Shown piece by piece: positions 54,772-63,975 of a stretch of DNA of 64,000 nt. The translations under genes were made by a program, and so were the position numbers. The notes beneath the pieces are model-generated. The model was given only the letters and a program-made list of their open reading frames with translations. It searched no databases and was not told the DNA's origin. The stretch's first letter is position 1; each line of letters starts with the position of its first letter. This DNA comes from Maribacter sp. HTCC2170. GTDB lineage: Bacteria > Bacteroidota > Bacteroidia > Flavobacteriales > Flavobacteriaceae. The stretch covers positions 186,001 to 250,000 of the forward strand of contig NC_014472.1 in the NCBI RefSeq assembly GCF_000153165.2. Reading direction: 5' to 3'.

Positions 54772-56061
54772 TACCAAAATTGATTTGTCAACGGCTTCGA
54801 ATGCAGACTCTAAATCTGCCTTTAAATCCTCAATATCCTCTAAACCAACTGATAACCTTATTAAATCTTGACCTACACCTGCAGCTTCCTGCTGTTCTGA
54901 AGTCAATTGTTGATGTGTTGTACTTGCTGGATGGATAATCAAAGATTTTGTATCCCCAATATTGGCCAATAACGAGAACACCTGCGTTGCATCTGTCACT
55001 TGTTTGGCAGCTTCAAAACCGCCTTTAATTCCAAAAGTGACCAATCCACTTTGTCCTTTTGATAAATACTCCTTGGCAAGATCATTATAAGCACTACTCT
55101 CCAAACCAGGATAATTAACCCAAGCAACGTCTTGTCGACCTTCCAACCATTTAGCCAGTTCCAAGGCATTTTCACTGTGTTGTTTAATACGAACCGACAG
55201 TGTTTCCAACCCTTGAATAATTTGAAAAGCATTATATGGGCTAAGGGCTCCCCCAAAATCGCGAAGGCCTTCCAAAATCAGTTTAAAAGTAAAAGCAGCT
55301 GCACCCAGAGCCTCATGGTAAACTAACCCATGATATCCTGCTGAGGGCTCAGTGAATTCAGGAAACTTGCCATTGGACCAATCAAAGGTTCCTGCATCAA
55401 TTATTGCTCCTCCCAATGAGTTTCCTTGACCCCCAATATATTTTGTTAACGAGTGAATAACCAAATTCGCCCCATGCTCAATTGGATTCAATAAAGCAGG
55501 TGTGGCCACTGTATTATCAACAATAAATGGCACTTTAGCCGCTTTTGCTTGAGCAGAAATACCTTTTAGGTCAAGAACATCCAATTTTGGATTCCCTAAT
55601 GATTCAACAAAAATAGCCCGCGTATTCTCTTGGACAGCACTACCAAAATTCTCAGGATCCGAGGCATCGACAAAAGTTGTTGTGATACCCAGTCTTGGTA
55701 AAGTAACATTCAATAGATTAAAAGTCCCACCATAAAGACTGCTCGACGCGACTATATGATCACCAGCCTTCAATAAAGTTAATAACCCTGTAGAAATTGC
55801 AGCCGTCCCTGATGCAAAAACAACCGCACCTACACCACCTTCAATGGCAGCCAAACGATCTTGAAGAATTTGATTCGTTGGATTATTAAGACGCGTATAA
55901 ATAAACCCTAGCTCCTTTAAGGAAAATAAGTTGGCCGCATGATCTGTATCGTTAAAAACGTACGAGGAAGTTTGGTAAATAGGCACTGCTCTTGTACCAC
56001 CTGTTTGTGTTGTGTCATGCCCAGCATGCAGTGCATTTGTAGAAAATTTTTGATTACCCAT
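54769..56061 (-). CDS. O-acetylhomoserine aminocarboxypropyltransferase (sulfhydrylase)
   Basis: 430 residues, the longer MET17/MetY type. It opens NALHAGHDTTQTGGTRAVPIYQTSSYVF; PLP lysine in VIHSLTKYIGGQGNSLGG; C-terminal RLSVGLEDIEDLKADL. It makes homocysteine from O-acetylhomoserine and sulfide, matching the MetX activity encoded next. First gene after the second SAM-I riboswitch. Confidence 0.95.
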   Translation of the reverse strand: MGNQKFSTNALHAGHDTTQTGGTRAVPIYQTSSYVFNDTDHAANLFSLKELGFIYTRLNNPTNQILQDRLAAIEGGVGAVVFASGTAAISTGLLTLLKAGDHIVASSSLYGGTFNLLNVTLPRLGITTTFVDASDPENFGSAVQENTRAIFVESLGNPKLDVLDLKGISAQAKAAKVPFIVDNTVATPALLNPIEHGANLVIHSLTKYIGGQGNSLGGAIIDAGTFDWSNGKFPEFTEPSAGYHGLVYHEALGAAAFTFKLILEGLRDFGGALSPYNAFQIIQGLETLSVRIKQHSENALELAKWLEGRQDVAWVNYPGLESSAYNDLAKEYLSKGQSGLVTFGIKGGFEAAKQVTDATQVFSLLANIGDTKSLIIHPASTTHQQLTSEQQEAAGVGQDLIRLSVGLEDIEDLKADLESAFEAVDKSILV

Positions 56062-56162
56062 GATTTTAATTTGTTTTAGTTGTTAATTAAATAAATCAAA
56101 ACACCAGCACCATAATTGCGATGAAGCAATATGGAAAATCAAAAAGTTAAAAAGAAAGAGAC

Positions 56163-56179
56163 AATTACATTTTGTAATT
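56163..56179 (-). other. Hairpin in the expression platform of the second SAM-I riboswitch
   Basis: On the minus strand AATTACA-AAA-TGTAATT is followed by GTCTCTTTCTTTTT, a terminator-like arrangement 7 nt after the aptamer. The stem is AT-rich and would be a weak terminator. Confidence 0.45.
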
Positions 56180-56185
56180 CGTTTC

Positions 56186-56306
56186 GTTATCTGCCGATAT
56201 GCTGAATTAATTTCAACAGTTGGTAGAATTTAGCACCTTCTTTATTATAGAAACAAAGGGTTGCTAAGGCTTCATAGGGTCTAATCCCTCCACCTTTCTT
56301 GATAAC
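56186..56306 (-). promoter_or_regulatory. SAM-I (S-box) riboswitch ahead of O-acetylhomoserine sulfhydrylase
   Basis: The minus strand shows P1 GTTATC, CAAGAAAGGTGGAGGGA, ATGAAGCC, AGCAACC, AAGGTGCTAAATTC and closing GATAAC, the same conserved blocks as the metH1 copy. The aptamer ends 125 nt before the ATG at 56061. This is in the one intergenic gap over 300 bp (56062-56382); the remainder is AT-rich leader with one small hairpin (ATTGC/GCAAT). SAM should repress the sulfhydrylase and probably the downstream MetX-AK-HSD and MetZ-like genes. Confidence 0.95.
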
Positions 56307-56336
56307 AATTCAATATGTGTTTGAACTTTTGAACGA

Positions 56337-56344
56337 CAAATATA
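56337..56344 (-). promoter_or_regulatory. -7 box of the sulfhydrylase riboswitch transcript
   Basis: TATATTTG fits TAnnTTTG; the predicted start near 56330 is about 24 nt before the aptamer. No good -33 TTG. Confidence 0.5.
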
Positions 56345-56382
56345 AGGCCGCAACTTTGGTTTTTCCTAATCTTTTATGAAAA

Positions 56383-57639
56383 TTATATCTTAAATGCTGC
56401 TTTCACCTCATCAACCATATCCAATTTCTCCCATGTGAACAGTTCAACCTCTGTTTCTATTCTGCCATTGTATGGTGATTCAAAAACTTTAGTAATCACC
56501 TTAGGCTCTTTACCCATATGACCGTAGGCTGCTGTTTCCAAATAAATTGGGTTTCGCAGCTTTAACCGTTCCTCAATGGCAAAAGGTCGCATATCGAATA
56601 ATTGGGAGACTATTTCCGCAATTTCTCCATCACTTTTATCAACCTTAGAGGTTCCATACGTGTTTACGAAAATAGAGGTTGGCTCCACTACACCTATTGC
56701 ATAACTCACCTGCACTAAAACTTCATCCGAAATGCCAGCTGCCACAAGGTTTTTTGCGATATGACGTGCTGCATAGGCTGCACTTCTATCTACCTTGCTT
56801 GGGTCTTTGCCACTAAATGCACCGCCACCATGGGCGCCTTTTCCACCATAAGTATCAACAATTATCTTTCTACCTGTAAGACCCGTATCCCCATGAGGTC
56901 CACCAATCACAAATTTCCCTGTAGGATTGATATGATATTTTATTTGATCATCAAACAGGGTCTGCATATTCGAAGGCAATTGATTAACGACGAGTGGAAT
57001 CAGGATTGATATGATATCATCTTTGATTTTGGCCAACATTTTATCATCATTGGCATCAAATTGATCATGTTGAGTAGAAACTACTATAGTATCTATTCGT
57101 TGAGGAACATTATCATCAGAATACTCAATGGTCACCTGTGCTTTTGCATCCGGTCTTAAATAAGCTATTTCATTTCCTTCACGTCTCAAGTCTGCCAAGG
57201 TCTGCAAAATTCTATGAGAAATATCAAGAGCTAAGGGCATATAATTTTCGGTTTCTTTTGTAGCATAACCAAACATCATTCCTTGGTCCCCTGCACCTTG
57301 TTCTTCTTTTGAACCTCTATCAACACCTTGGTTAATGTCCTGTGATTGTTCATGAATCAAAGAAATAACTCCGCATGAATCTCCACTAAACTGGTACTCC
57401 CCTTTAGTATAGCCTATCTTATTGATAACATTCCTGGCAATATTCTGAACATCCAGATAGGTATGACTTTTTACTTCTCCGGCCAAAACTACTTGACCAG
57501 TTGTCACCAATGTTTCACAAGCCACTTTGCTTTCGGGGTCAAAAGCCAAAAAACTATCCAACAAAGCATCACTGATTTGATCCGCAACTTTGTCCGGATG
57601 CCCTTCACTAACAGATTCTGAGGTAAATAAATATGCCAT
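56383..57639 (-). CDS. metK: S-adenosylmethionine synthetase
   Basis: 418 residues. Motifs: [70 protein letters not shown]. It forms SAM from methionine and ATP, the ligand for the riboswitches flanking it. The ATG at 57639 is preceded by a SAM-II-like aptamer. Slightly longer than E. coli MetK (384), with extra residues in the C-terminal half. Confidence 0.97.
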   Translation of the reverse strand: MAYLFTSESVSEGHPDKVADQISDALLDSFLAFDPESKVACETLVTTGQVVLAGEVKSHTYLDVQNIARNVINKIGYTKGEYQFSGDSCGVISLIHEQSQDINQGVDRGSKEEQGAGDQGMMFGYATKETENYMPLALDISHRILQTLADLRREGNEIAYLRPDAKAQVTIEYSDDNVPQRIDTIVVSTQHDQFDANDDKMLAKIKDDIISILIPLVVNQLPSNMQTLFDDQIKYHINPTGKFVIGGPHGDTGLTGRKIIVDTYGGKGAHGGGAFSGKDPSKVDRSAAYAARHIAKNLVAAGISDEVLVQVSYAIGVVEPTSIFVNTYGTSKVDKSDGEIAEIVSQLFDMRPFAIEERLKLRNPIYLETAAYGHMGKEPKVITKVFESPYNGRIETEVELFTWEKLDMVDEVKAAFKI

Positions 57640-57693
57640 TATTCTATACTATAATTATAGGAAAAAATGAAATGATTGCAGGTGAAGCGTAGT

Positions 57694-57711
57694 TACTGAT
57701 ATTTTTCAGTA
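57694..57711 (-). other. Hairpin between the SAM-II-like aptamer and metK
   Basis: TACTGA-AAAATA-TCAGTA directly after the aptamer. Its first arm (ACTG) could also pair with the CAGT pseudoknot strand, so it may belong to the expression platform. Confidence 0.5.
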
Positions 57712-57714
57712 GGT

Positions 57715-57775
57715 ACTGCTTTAGCATTTTATGAAGTTGAGAACTTCGAGGTTGCAATCAGTCAAATCTTTCCTC
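57715..57775 (-). promoter_or_regulatory. SAM-II-like riboswitch ahead of metK
   Basis: Minus-strand order: P1 5' arm GAGG, then AAAGATTTG (conserved GAUUUG loop), pseudoknot strand ACTG, ATTGCA, P1 3' arm CCTC, an inserted GAAGTT/AACTTC hairpin, then ATAAAATGCTAAAGCAGT. The conserved GCUAAA is followed by CAGT, complementary to ACTG, and GC/GC forms the inner pseudoknot pair. This matches the H-type pseudoknot of SAM-II (GAUUU, UUGCA, GCUAAA blocks). It lies 76 nt before the metK ATG, consistent with function. An additional 8-nt complement of TGATTGCA follows at 57673-57680 and could disrupt the fold. Confidence 0.8.
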
Positions 57776-57788
57776 TTGATGTCGATGG

Positions 57789-57796
57789 CAAAAGTA
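57789..57796 (-). promoter_or_regulatory. -7 box of the metK riboswitch transcript
   Basis: TACTTTTG fits TAnnTTTG; the predicted start is about 7 nt before the aptamer. No clear -33 TTG. Confidence 0.45.
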
Positions 57797-57844
57797 TGAA
57801 TTTAGTTTTGTTCTAAAAATGGTTTAACAATAATTTATTGTGCT

Positions 57845-60523
57845 CTAAAGATTATACTTCACAGTAAAAAGCACATATCGCGGCTGTACAAAATAGGATT
57901 GTGTTGCGTAGAATAATTCATTCGTACTATCACTATTCAAAGAATCGGTATCAAGTAAGTTCGTACCCTTTAACCCAAATTCCCATTTACTATCTGCTTT
58001 TTGGTAACTTAAATTGGACTCTAAAAAGCCGTAGGTGTTTTTAATTGTATTTTCTTTATCTGTATACTGATAATAATCGTAATCAAGATTGAAAATAAAA
58101 TTCTTAAAAAGGGGGGTGTCAAACTTTACAAAGGGCCTTTTGGTGTAAAAGGTTGTTTCTAAGTCAGCATTTTTATAATTATTGACCATATATCTGTAAC
58201 CTAATTCCAAATTTGGGGCATTACTGAAATTAGTCGATAATGAGGTAGTATAACTTTGGGTAAACGAATCTGAAGTTTGCTGCTCCCCTCCTATAAGGTT
58301 GTTTGTTGTTGACCATGCAACATTGCCCCGAAAAGAACCTTTTATCTTTCCAAAAGTACGTTCATACCTACCCATTGCCGATAATGATTCATCTTTAAAA
58401 TTTGAATTTATGGTAGTCCCGACTCTATTGATTCCGACAATTTCTGAACTGTTTTTAAAGGCATCAATCTTTTTAGTGTAAACGATATTCCCAAAAATAT
58501 TCGTGAAATTGAACATATTGAAACTAAAGAAATTCAGCGACAGATTATGGTTTAAAGCACTTTCCAAATCACGATTGCCCCTATAGATCGAATTATAGGA
58601 ATTAAGTACATATGCCAGGGCAAATTTATTCACATCGGTAAAAGCACGGGTCATCTGGTAATTGAACCTTAAATTCTCAGATTTTTTGAGTTGCATATTT
58701 ATATACATATCGGGCAAAAAAGAAGTCAGCTTATCGGTAACCTCTGTATCTGACTGAAGATTTTTTGCTGTGTATGTATGCAATGTGGCCCCAGGATTGA
58801 AAGTGAAAATCCCTGTAATAAATTTATAATGAAAACCCATGTACAAATCTGAAACGGAGTATGTAATATCGTTTTCAAAGTCATTACCCGTTAAGGTCAA
58901 TGCACTGGCATTATCCAATATTTGATAAATGGAGGAATTGAAATTCTGATGGCTTTGAGTGGTACCCAAAGTAAGGTTCAAATTGCTTTTACTTCCTAAA
59001 ATATGGTAATAATCAATTTTTGCATCCACCTTATTCGTGAATGTCTTTTTTGCTTGATTTAAATCGTACATTTCTTGGTCGGTAACCACAGGAAAAATAT
59101 CAGAAAAAGCAAACTCCCTTCTTAGAGCTTCATAGAATGGGTCTTCGGCTTGGTACAAATACTGGGCTTCGACAGCAAAAATATTCTTGTCGTTCATTGT
59201 ATAGTACAGATTCACATTTTGATTTATTGATGTAGGTTTTTGCTTTTTCTCTTCAACTATTTCATCTACAATATCAGATACTGAAAGCACATCTATTGTT
59301 TCAAAATCATCTGATTGTTTCAAAAACAAATCGTAATCCATTTGAAAATCATCATTGGGTTTAAATCTTGTACTTAACTTAGCCAACCCTAAATGAACGG
59401 TTTGATCAGTTTTAGTAGAAGCCTCTTCTATTTCATTACTGGAAATGAAGGTTGTACTTTTTTGGGTTTCCATTAATGTCCCAGTATAGGAATAAATACC
59501 AAAACCACTTAAATCCCAGGCTTTATTTGGAGAATAACTCACATTTACCGCAGCAAATTTAGTTTCAAGGTCTTTGGCCCTATTATTCTGCATTGTTGAA
59601 AGCCCCAATGCATCTGAACCTGTACCAATACTACTTCCCCCACGAGAGTTCAAATTTCTAAAGCCGCCAGTAAAATTTCTGTAATCGCGTCGAGTAAAAG
59701 GCACTTCGCCCACATTATTCATATCTGTTATGATATTGATACTGCCCTTAGGCGAGTAATAAAATAGTTTAGGGTGTGCCAGATATCGGGCTTCTGGACC
59801 ATATCCTGCCGTAATTTCACCAAACCAAAAATTCTTTTTCCCTTCCTTTAATTTAATGTTCAATGCTACATTATCATCATCATTGGTTAAACCTCGCATT
59901 TGCGAAATTTCATTATAGTTTTTTAAAACTTCGACCTTACTGAGCGCATCAGCTGGAATATTCTCGACTGCCAATTTAGAATCGCCATCAAAAAAATCTT
60001 TGCCCTCTACCATCACTTTTTGCACCGTTTTCCCCTCAACTTCAATTTGTCCATTATCATTGACCTCTATTCCAGGAAGGTTCTCTAATACATCTTTTAA
60101 CTTTTTTTCTGTACCGGTAACAAAAGCATCCGTGTCATAAACAATAGTATCACCCTTTACTGATACCGGCATTTCATAAGTGACTTCAACATCATCCAAC
60201 ATATTCACTTGTTGGTTCAAAGTAAAATCCTTGGTAATCTCTTTAGCGACGGGAGTTATTGCAAAAACTTCGGTAGCAAAACCTATGTAACTTATTTTTA
60301 CTGTATATGCCACATTCATCTTCAGGTTAAGCTTGTAACGCCCTGAATGATTTGTAATCCCATATGACTCTAATCCCTTGGTCTCATCATTAATGGCAAT
60401 AACATTGGCCATTTCAATGTTTGTACCTGTACTATCACTTACAATCCCAGTAAGTAAAACTTCCTGGGCAAGACAGGAAACCATAACACCAAAAAATGCA
60501 ATACAAAACAATATCCTTTTCAT
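57845..60523 (-). CDS. Outer-membrane beta-barrel protein with carboxypeptidase-like regulatory domain (TonB-receptor-like)
   Basis: 892 residues with signal peptide MKRILFCIAFFGVMVSCLAQ. Residues about 22-105 form the carboxypeptidase-regulatory-like beta-sandwich (LTGIVSDSTGTNIEMANVIA), followed by a plug-like stretch (LKDVLENLPGIEVNDNGQIEVEGKTVQKVMVEGKDFF) and a long barrel ending RYVLFTVKYNL. No TonB box could be assigned. Together with the following GLPGLI gene it forms a pair common in Flavobacteriaceae. The ligand is unknown. The adjacency to metK is probably coincidental. Confidence 0.87.
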   Translation of the reverse strand: MKRILFCIAFFGVMVSCLAQEVLLTGIVSDSTGTNIEMANVIAINDETKGLESYGITNHSGRYKLNLKMNVAYTVKISYIGFATEVFAITPVAKEITKDFTLNQQVNMLDDVEVTYEMPVSVKGDTIVYDTDAFVTGTEKKLKDVLENLPGIEVNDNGQIEVEGKTVQKVMVEGKDFFDGDSKLAVENIPADALSKVEVLKNYNEISQMRGLTNDDDNVALNIKLKEGKKNFWFGEITAGYGPEARYLAHPKLFYYSPKGSINIITDMNNVGEVPFTRRDYRNFTGGFRNLNSRGGSSIGTGSDALGLSTMQNNRAKDLETKFAAVNVSYSPNKAWDLSGFGIYSYTGTLMETQKSTTFISSNEIEEASTKTDQTVHLGLAKLSTRFKPNDDFQMDYDLFLKQSDDFETIDVLSVSDIVDEIVEEKKQKPTSINQNVNLYYTMNDKNIFAVEAQYLYQAEDPFYEALRREFAFSDIFPVVTDQEMYDLNQAKKTFTNKVDAKIDYYHILGSKSNLNLTLGTTQSHQNFNSSIYQILDNASALTLTGNDFENDITYSVSDLYMGFHYKFITGIFTFNPGATLHTYTAKNLQSDTEVTDKLTSFLPDMYINMQLKKSENLRFNYQMTRAFTDVNKFALAYVLNSYNSIYRGNRDLESALNHNLSLNFFSFNMFNFTNIFGNIVYTKKIDAFKNSSEIVGINRVGTTINSNFKDESLSAMGRYERTFGKIKGSFRGNVAWSTTNNLIGGEQQTSDSFTQSYTTSLSTNFSNAPNLELGYRYMVNNYKNADLETTFYTKRPFVKFDTPLFKNFIFNLDYDYYQYTDKENTIKNTYGFLESNLSYQKADSKWEFGLKGTNLLDTDSLNSDSTNELFYATQSYFVQPRYVLFTVKYNL

Positions 60524-60574
60524 GGGAAGAAATACTTTGAAATAAATATCAATACTTAAGTGAGTTTTGGTTTA

Positions 60575-61432
60575 TTAGAATCTACGATCTCCTGGCGGCC
60601 TTCTATTTCTAAAATTCTCCCTCATTTCCTGCATTTTCTTTTTTGAGATGTCATTATACTCTTGTTGGTTCACTTTTTTACCTTTTGTGGGAGCTTTTAT
60701 ATCTACCTTTTCTTTTGGGTTCAATATAATCTTGGAACAGATGATTGTTGTAATATCATCTCTAACTTCAAGAATAAGCCCCGGAAGACCCCAGTATTCA
60801 TCAGGACCATGATTTATTGGCACTTCTGGAGTATACCATGCAACAATCTGAACTTCTTTCTCAATAACTTCTTCCTCCTTTTCCTCTTTATCATCATTCA
60901 TTTTCCTATTTCCTTCTGGCCCCGGACCAGGTGGTCTAAAAGCCCTCGGGTTTCTTCGTTGTATCATTTTTGTGGCGGTAGCTTTGAAAGCGGTATAATT
61001 TCCAATTTGTTTCGTTTCACTACCCATTTTCCAATCTAGTTTTGGAAGGCTGTCCTCTATCAAAAATATCTTTCCTAAAAGTTCATTTTTCGATAAATAC
61101 TTTTGCTCTTGAATGTTCTTATAATAATCCCCATTACCACCACTCATCATACGGAACATCATTCCACGTCTATTATAAGTATTGGGTTGCTCCAGCTTTT
61201 CCTCTTCTTTATAAATTGATTCGGCCGTATTGAAAATGAGTGTAAAAGACCTTTCACTGGCGCTTTTAATACGTTCCATAATTTCCTTTTTACGGTCTTC
61301 TGGAATTTGCCTTCCGCCAAAATCCATATTCACCTGTGTTTTACTTTCGTAAACCGCCTTTCCTTGGAAATCTTGGGAAATTACGCTTTGAAGGGTAAGC
61401 AAAAACAAGAGACTTATCAATACTAATTTCAT
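60575..61432 (-). CDS. GLPGLI family secreted protein
   Basis: 285 residues from ATG 61432, which begins a clear signal peptide MKLVLISLLFLLTLQSVISQ; the 33 codons upstream in frame are not signal-like and are rejected. The family-defining WGLPGLILEV is present at about residue 210. The C-terminal tail is Arg/Pro-rich (NFRNRRPPGDRRF). Function unknown; members are usually paired with an outer-membrane barrel gene as here (51 bp apart). Confidence 0.9.
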   Translation of the reverse strand: MKLVLISLLFLLTLQSVISQDFQGKAVYESKTQVNMDFGGRQIPEDRKKEIMERIKSASERSFTLIFNTAESIYKEEEKLEQPNTYNRRGMMFRMMSGGNGDYYKNIQEQKYLSKNELLGKIFLIEDSLPKLDWKMGSETKQIGNYTAFKATATKMIQRRNPRAFRPPGPGPEGNRKMNDDKEEKEEEVIEKEVQIVAWYTPEVPINHGPDEYWGLPGLILEVRDDITTIICSKIILNPKEKVDIKAPTKGKKVNQQEYNDISKKKMQEMRENFRNRRPPGDRRF

Positions 61433-61604
61433 GTCAGTAATTTTGATTTGATTATTAGACGATTCTTTCGTGAATAGGTTTAATCCAAAATTAAATATTT
61501 TTTCATCGGATTTTATGCTTAGGATTTTCACGAACTATTGTTATCTCGTATATTGTGTACCTAACAAATTTGTTATCTAACCTATACAAATTCATTATTA
61601 AGGT

Positions 61605-62219
61605 ATGCACATTGCAGTTGCAGGAAATATTGGCGCCGGAAAGACCACACTTACTAAATTACTTGCAAAACATTATAAATGGGAGGCACATTTTGAAGAT
61701 GTTGTCGATAACCCTTATCTAGATGATTTCTACAATCAAATGGAGCGCTGGAGTTTTAACCTCCAGATTTATTTCTTAAACCATAGATATCGTCAAGTAT
61801 TGAGTTTTCGTGAGAGCGGAAAAGACATTATTCAGGATAGGACCATTTATGAAGATGCTTATATTTTTGCTCCTAACCTTCATGCGATGGGTCTTATGAC
61901 CAATCGGGATTTTAGTAACTACTCGAGTCTTTTCGAGTTGATGGAAAGCTTGGTGCAACCACCAGACCTTTTGATATACCTTCGAAGTTCCATTCCCAAT
62001 CTGGTAAGTCAAATTCATAAACGAGGGCGGGAATATGAAAACACCATCTCGATTGACTATTTAAGCAGATTGAATGAACGTTATGAGGCATGGATCCATG
62101 GGTATGAAAAAGGAAAACTTCTCATAGTAGATGTTGACAATCTTGATTTTGTTGACAATCCTGAAGACCTTGGAGAAATTTTAAACAAAATAGACGCCGA
62201 GATAAACGGTTTGTTTTAG
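61605..62219 (+). CDS. Deoxynucleoside kinase
   Basis: 204 residues. P-loop AGNIGAGKTTLTKLL at the N-terminus, then DVVDNPYLDDFY, QDRTIYEDAYIF (catalytic/ERS-like region) and a LID-like IHKRGREYE. Phosphorylates deoxynucleosides in salvage; deoxyadenosine/deoxyguanosine kinases are the nearest bacterial type, but specificity is not readable. 12 bp before the peptidase gene. Confidence 0.9.
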   Translation: MHIAVAGNIGAGKTTLTKLLAKHYKWEAHFEDVVDNPYLDDFYNQMERWSFNLQIYFLNHRYRQVLSFRESGKDIIQDRTIYEDAYIFAPNLHAMGLMTNRDFSNYSSLFELMESLVQPPDLLIYLRSSIPNLVSQIHKRGREYENTISIDYLSRLNERYEAWIHGYEKGKLLIVDVDNLDFVDNPEDLGEILNKIDAEINGLF

Positions 62220-62231
62220 CAATTGAATCCT

Positions 62232-62942
62232 ATGACCAATTGCATATTAGCAAGTACCTCAACTTTACACGGTGGCACCTATTTAAATTATCTCTTTGAA
62301 TCTCTAAACGAGCTATTCGAAAATGCTGATGAAATTCTTTTTATTCCTTATGCCAGACCAACAGGAATTACCTATGATGATTACACAAAAATAGCCCAAA
62401 AAGGGTTCAAGAATATCAATAAAACCATTGTGGGCATTCATACTTTTGATGACCCCGTAAAGGCAATTAAAAATGCCAAAGGCATCTTTATAGGTGGTGG
62501 AAATTCTTTTGTTTTGGTAAATTCATTATATGAGAATAATATTCTCCCCTCCCTAAAAGAAGCTATCACCAATGGCGTGCCTTATTTGGGAACAAGTGCA
62601 GGAAGCAACATTGCAGGGCCAAATATTATGACCACGAATGATATGCCCATTGTATATCCTCCAAGTTATGACACACTAGGGATTATCCCGTTCACCATCA
62701 ATGCGCACTATCTAGACCCAGAACCAACATCCACACACAAGGGTGAAACTAGAGAAACTCGCATAAAGGAATTTCATGTTTTTAATGATTTACCTGTGGT
62801 AGGACTTAGGGAGGGAAGCTGGATTCGTCTTCAAAACCAAGGTATTATATTGAAAGGCAACGATTATAGTGCCCGCATATTTGAAAAAAACAAGGAGGCT
62901 TACGAACTGCCGACCGAATCTTCATTAGGTTTTTTAAGGTAG
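62232..62942 (+). CDS. pepE: Dipeptidase E (serine peptidase family S51)
   Basis: 236 residues from ATG 62232; an in-frame TTG at 62223 is less likely. Nucleophile Ser in LGTSAGSNIAGP, with the His-containing INAHYLDPEP region and GIFIGGGNSFVLVN. PepE cleaves Asp-X dipeptides in the cytoplasm. Probably co-transcribed with the deoxynucleoside kinase gene. Confidence 0.92.
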   Translation: MTNCILASTSTLHGGTYLNYLFESLNELFENADEILFIPYARPTGITYDDYTKIAQKGFKNINKTIVGIHTFDDPVKAIKNAKGIFIGGGNSFVLVNSLYENNILPSLKEAITNGVPYLGTSAGSNIAGPNIMTTNDMPIVYPPSYDTLGIIPFTINAHYLDPEPTSTHKGETRETRIKEFHVFNDLPVVGLREGSWIRLQNQGIILKGNDYSARIFEKNKEAYELPTESSLGFLR

Positions 62943-63200
62943 AAAAACTACTGACTGTCTCTTCTATTAAGAGCTTAAGCAAATCTCCAAATTCATTCCC
63001 TCATTGATTGATGGTTTTCGCTCAAGAAGAAGCCCCATTCACTCATTTATCATTTTACATGCCTAGAATAGGTCTTATTTTCAAAGTAACATTTAACAAG
63101 CCTAAAAACTGACTATATAAATTCCGGATATAGATATAGTAGACTTGTAAACAAATGTTTAACCTCGCCTTAATAACCATTGGGCACAAATTTTGAAAAA

Positions 63201-63905
63201 ATGAAACCAAAAAAGAATCCGAAAAGAGATTTGAACAAGAACAGTGGGCTTTATTTTGTGATTGGCTTAATGCTGGTCCTATGCCTTACCTTTATCGCCT
63301 TTGAATGGAAATCATATGACAAACCGTTTTATGATGACATTGGGATGAATACGTTGGATAATGAAATTACTGAAGAGTTGCCTCCAATTATTCTACCAAA
63401 AACCCCTCCACCTCCGCCTCCAATAACACCCACGGTCATTGAACTCGCAAAGGATGATGACCCGATTATTGAAACAATTATTGAAACCTCTGAAAGTAGT
63501 GAGGAAACACCTATTATAGAAGTGTCAGATGTTATCTATGAGGAAGTACAACCAGAAATTGATGTTGATTGGATATCGATAGAGGAAGTACCTGTTTTTC
63601 CTGGCTGTGAAAATGAAAAGGACAAAAGAGCCTGTTTTCAAAAAATGATGAATAAACACATTCAGAAAGCAATCCGATATCCTGAAGAAGCCCAAGAAAT
63701 GGGTCTTGAAGGTAAGGTGTTCACTCAATTCACTATTCAAGCAGACGGCACAATAGGTGAAATTCGTTTACGTGGTCCTCACAAGGCGTTGGAAAAAGAA
63801 AGTGCAAGAATAATAAATAGACTCCCTATTATGACCCCTGGTAAACAAAGGGATAGAAATGTGAAAGTAGCTTTTACAATTCCTATTAATTTTAGACTAC
63901 AATAA
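63201..63905 (+). CDS. TonB family energy-transducing protein
   Basis: 234 residues from ATG 63201; the TTG at 63180 adds seven residues with no support. Cytoplasmic basic start, one membrane anchor (about 16-37, GLYFVIGLMLVLCLTFIAFEW), a Pro-rich segment (ILPKTPPPPPPITPTV) and an acidic spacer, then a C-terminal TonB domain (AIRYPEEAQEMGLEGKVFTQFTIQADGTI). It would transmit proton-motive force to outer-membrane receptors. The 258 bp before it hold no recognised feature. Confidence 0.9.
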   Translation: MKPKKNPKRDLNKNSGLYFVIGLMLVLCLTFIAFEWKSYDKPFYDDIGMNTLDNEITEELPPIILPKTPPPPPPITPTVIELAKDDDPIIETIIETSESSEETPIIEVSDVIYEEVQPEIDVDWISIEEVPVFPGCENEKDKRACFQKMMNKHIQKAIRYPEEAQEMGLEGKVFTQFTIQADGTIGEIRLRGPHKALEKESARIINRLPIMTPGKQRDRNVKVAFTIPINFRLQ

Positions 63906-63920
63906 AACCATAAAAAACAA

Positions 63921-63948
63921 AAAACCCTGACGCAATGGTCAGGGTTTT
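63921..63948. terminator. Bidirectional terminator after the TonB gene
   Basis: AAAACCCTGAC / GTCAGGGTTTT stem with 6-base loop between the TonB gene and a convergent reading frame at the window end. Confidence 0.9.
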
Positions 63949-63975
63949 CATTATTTGAGTTAGTATCTAAGATTA

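Noticed and set aside
57849-60523. Functional link between metK and the neighbouring outer-membrane barrel gene
   Set aside because: The SAM-II-like leader and its promoter start between them, so they are separate transcripts; no sulfur-related motif is seen in the barrel.
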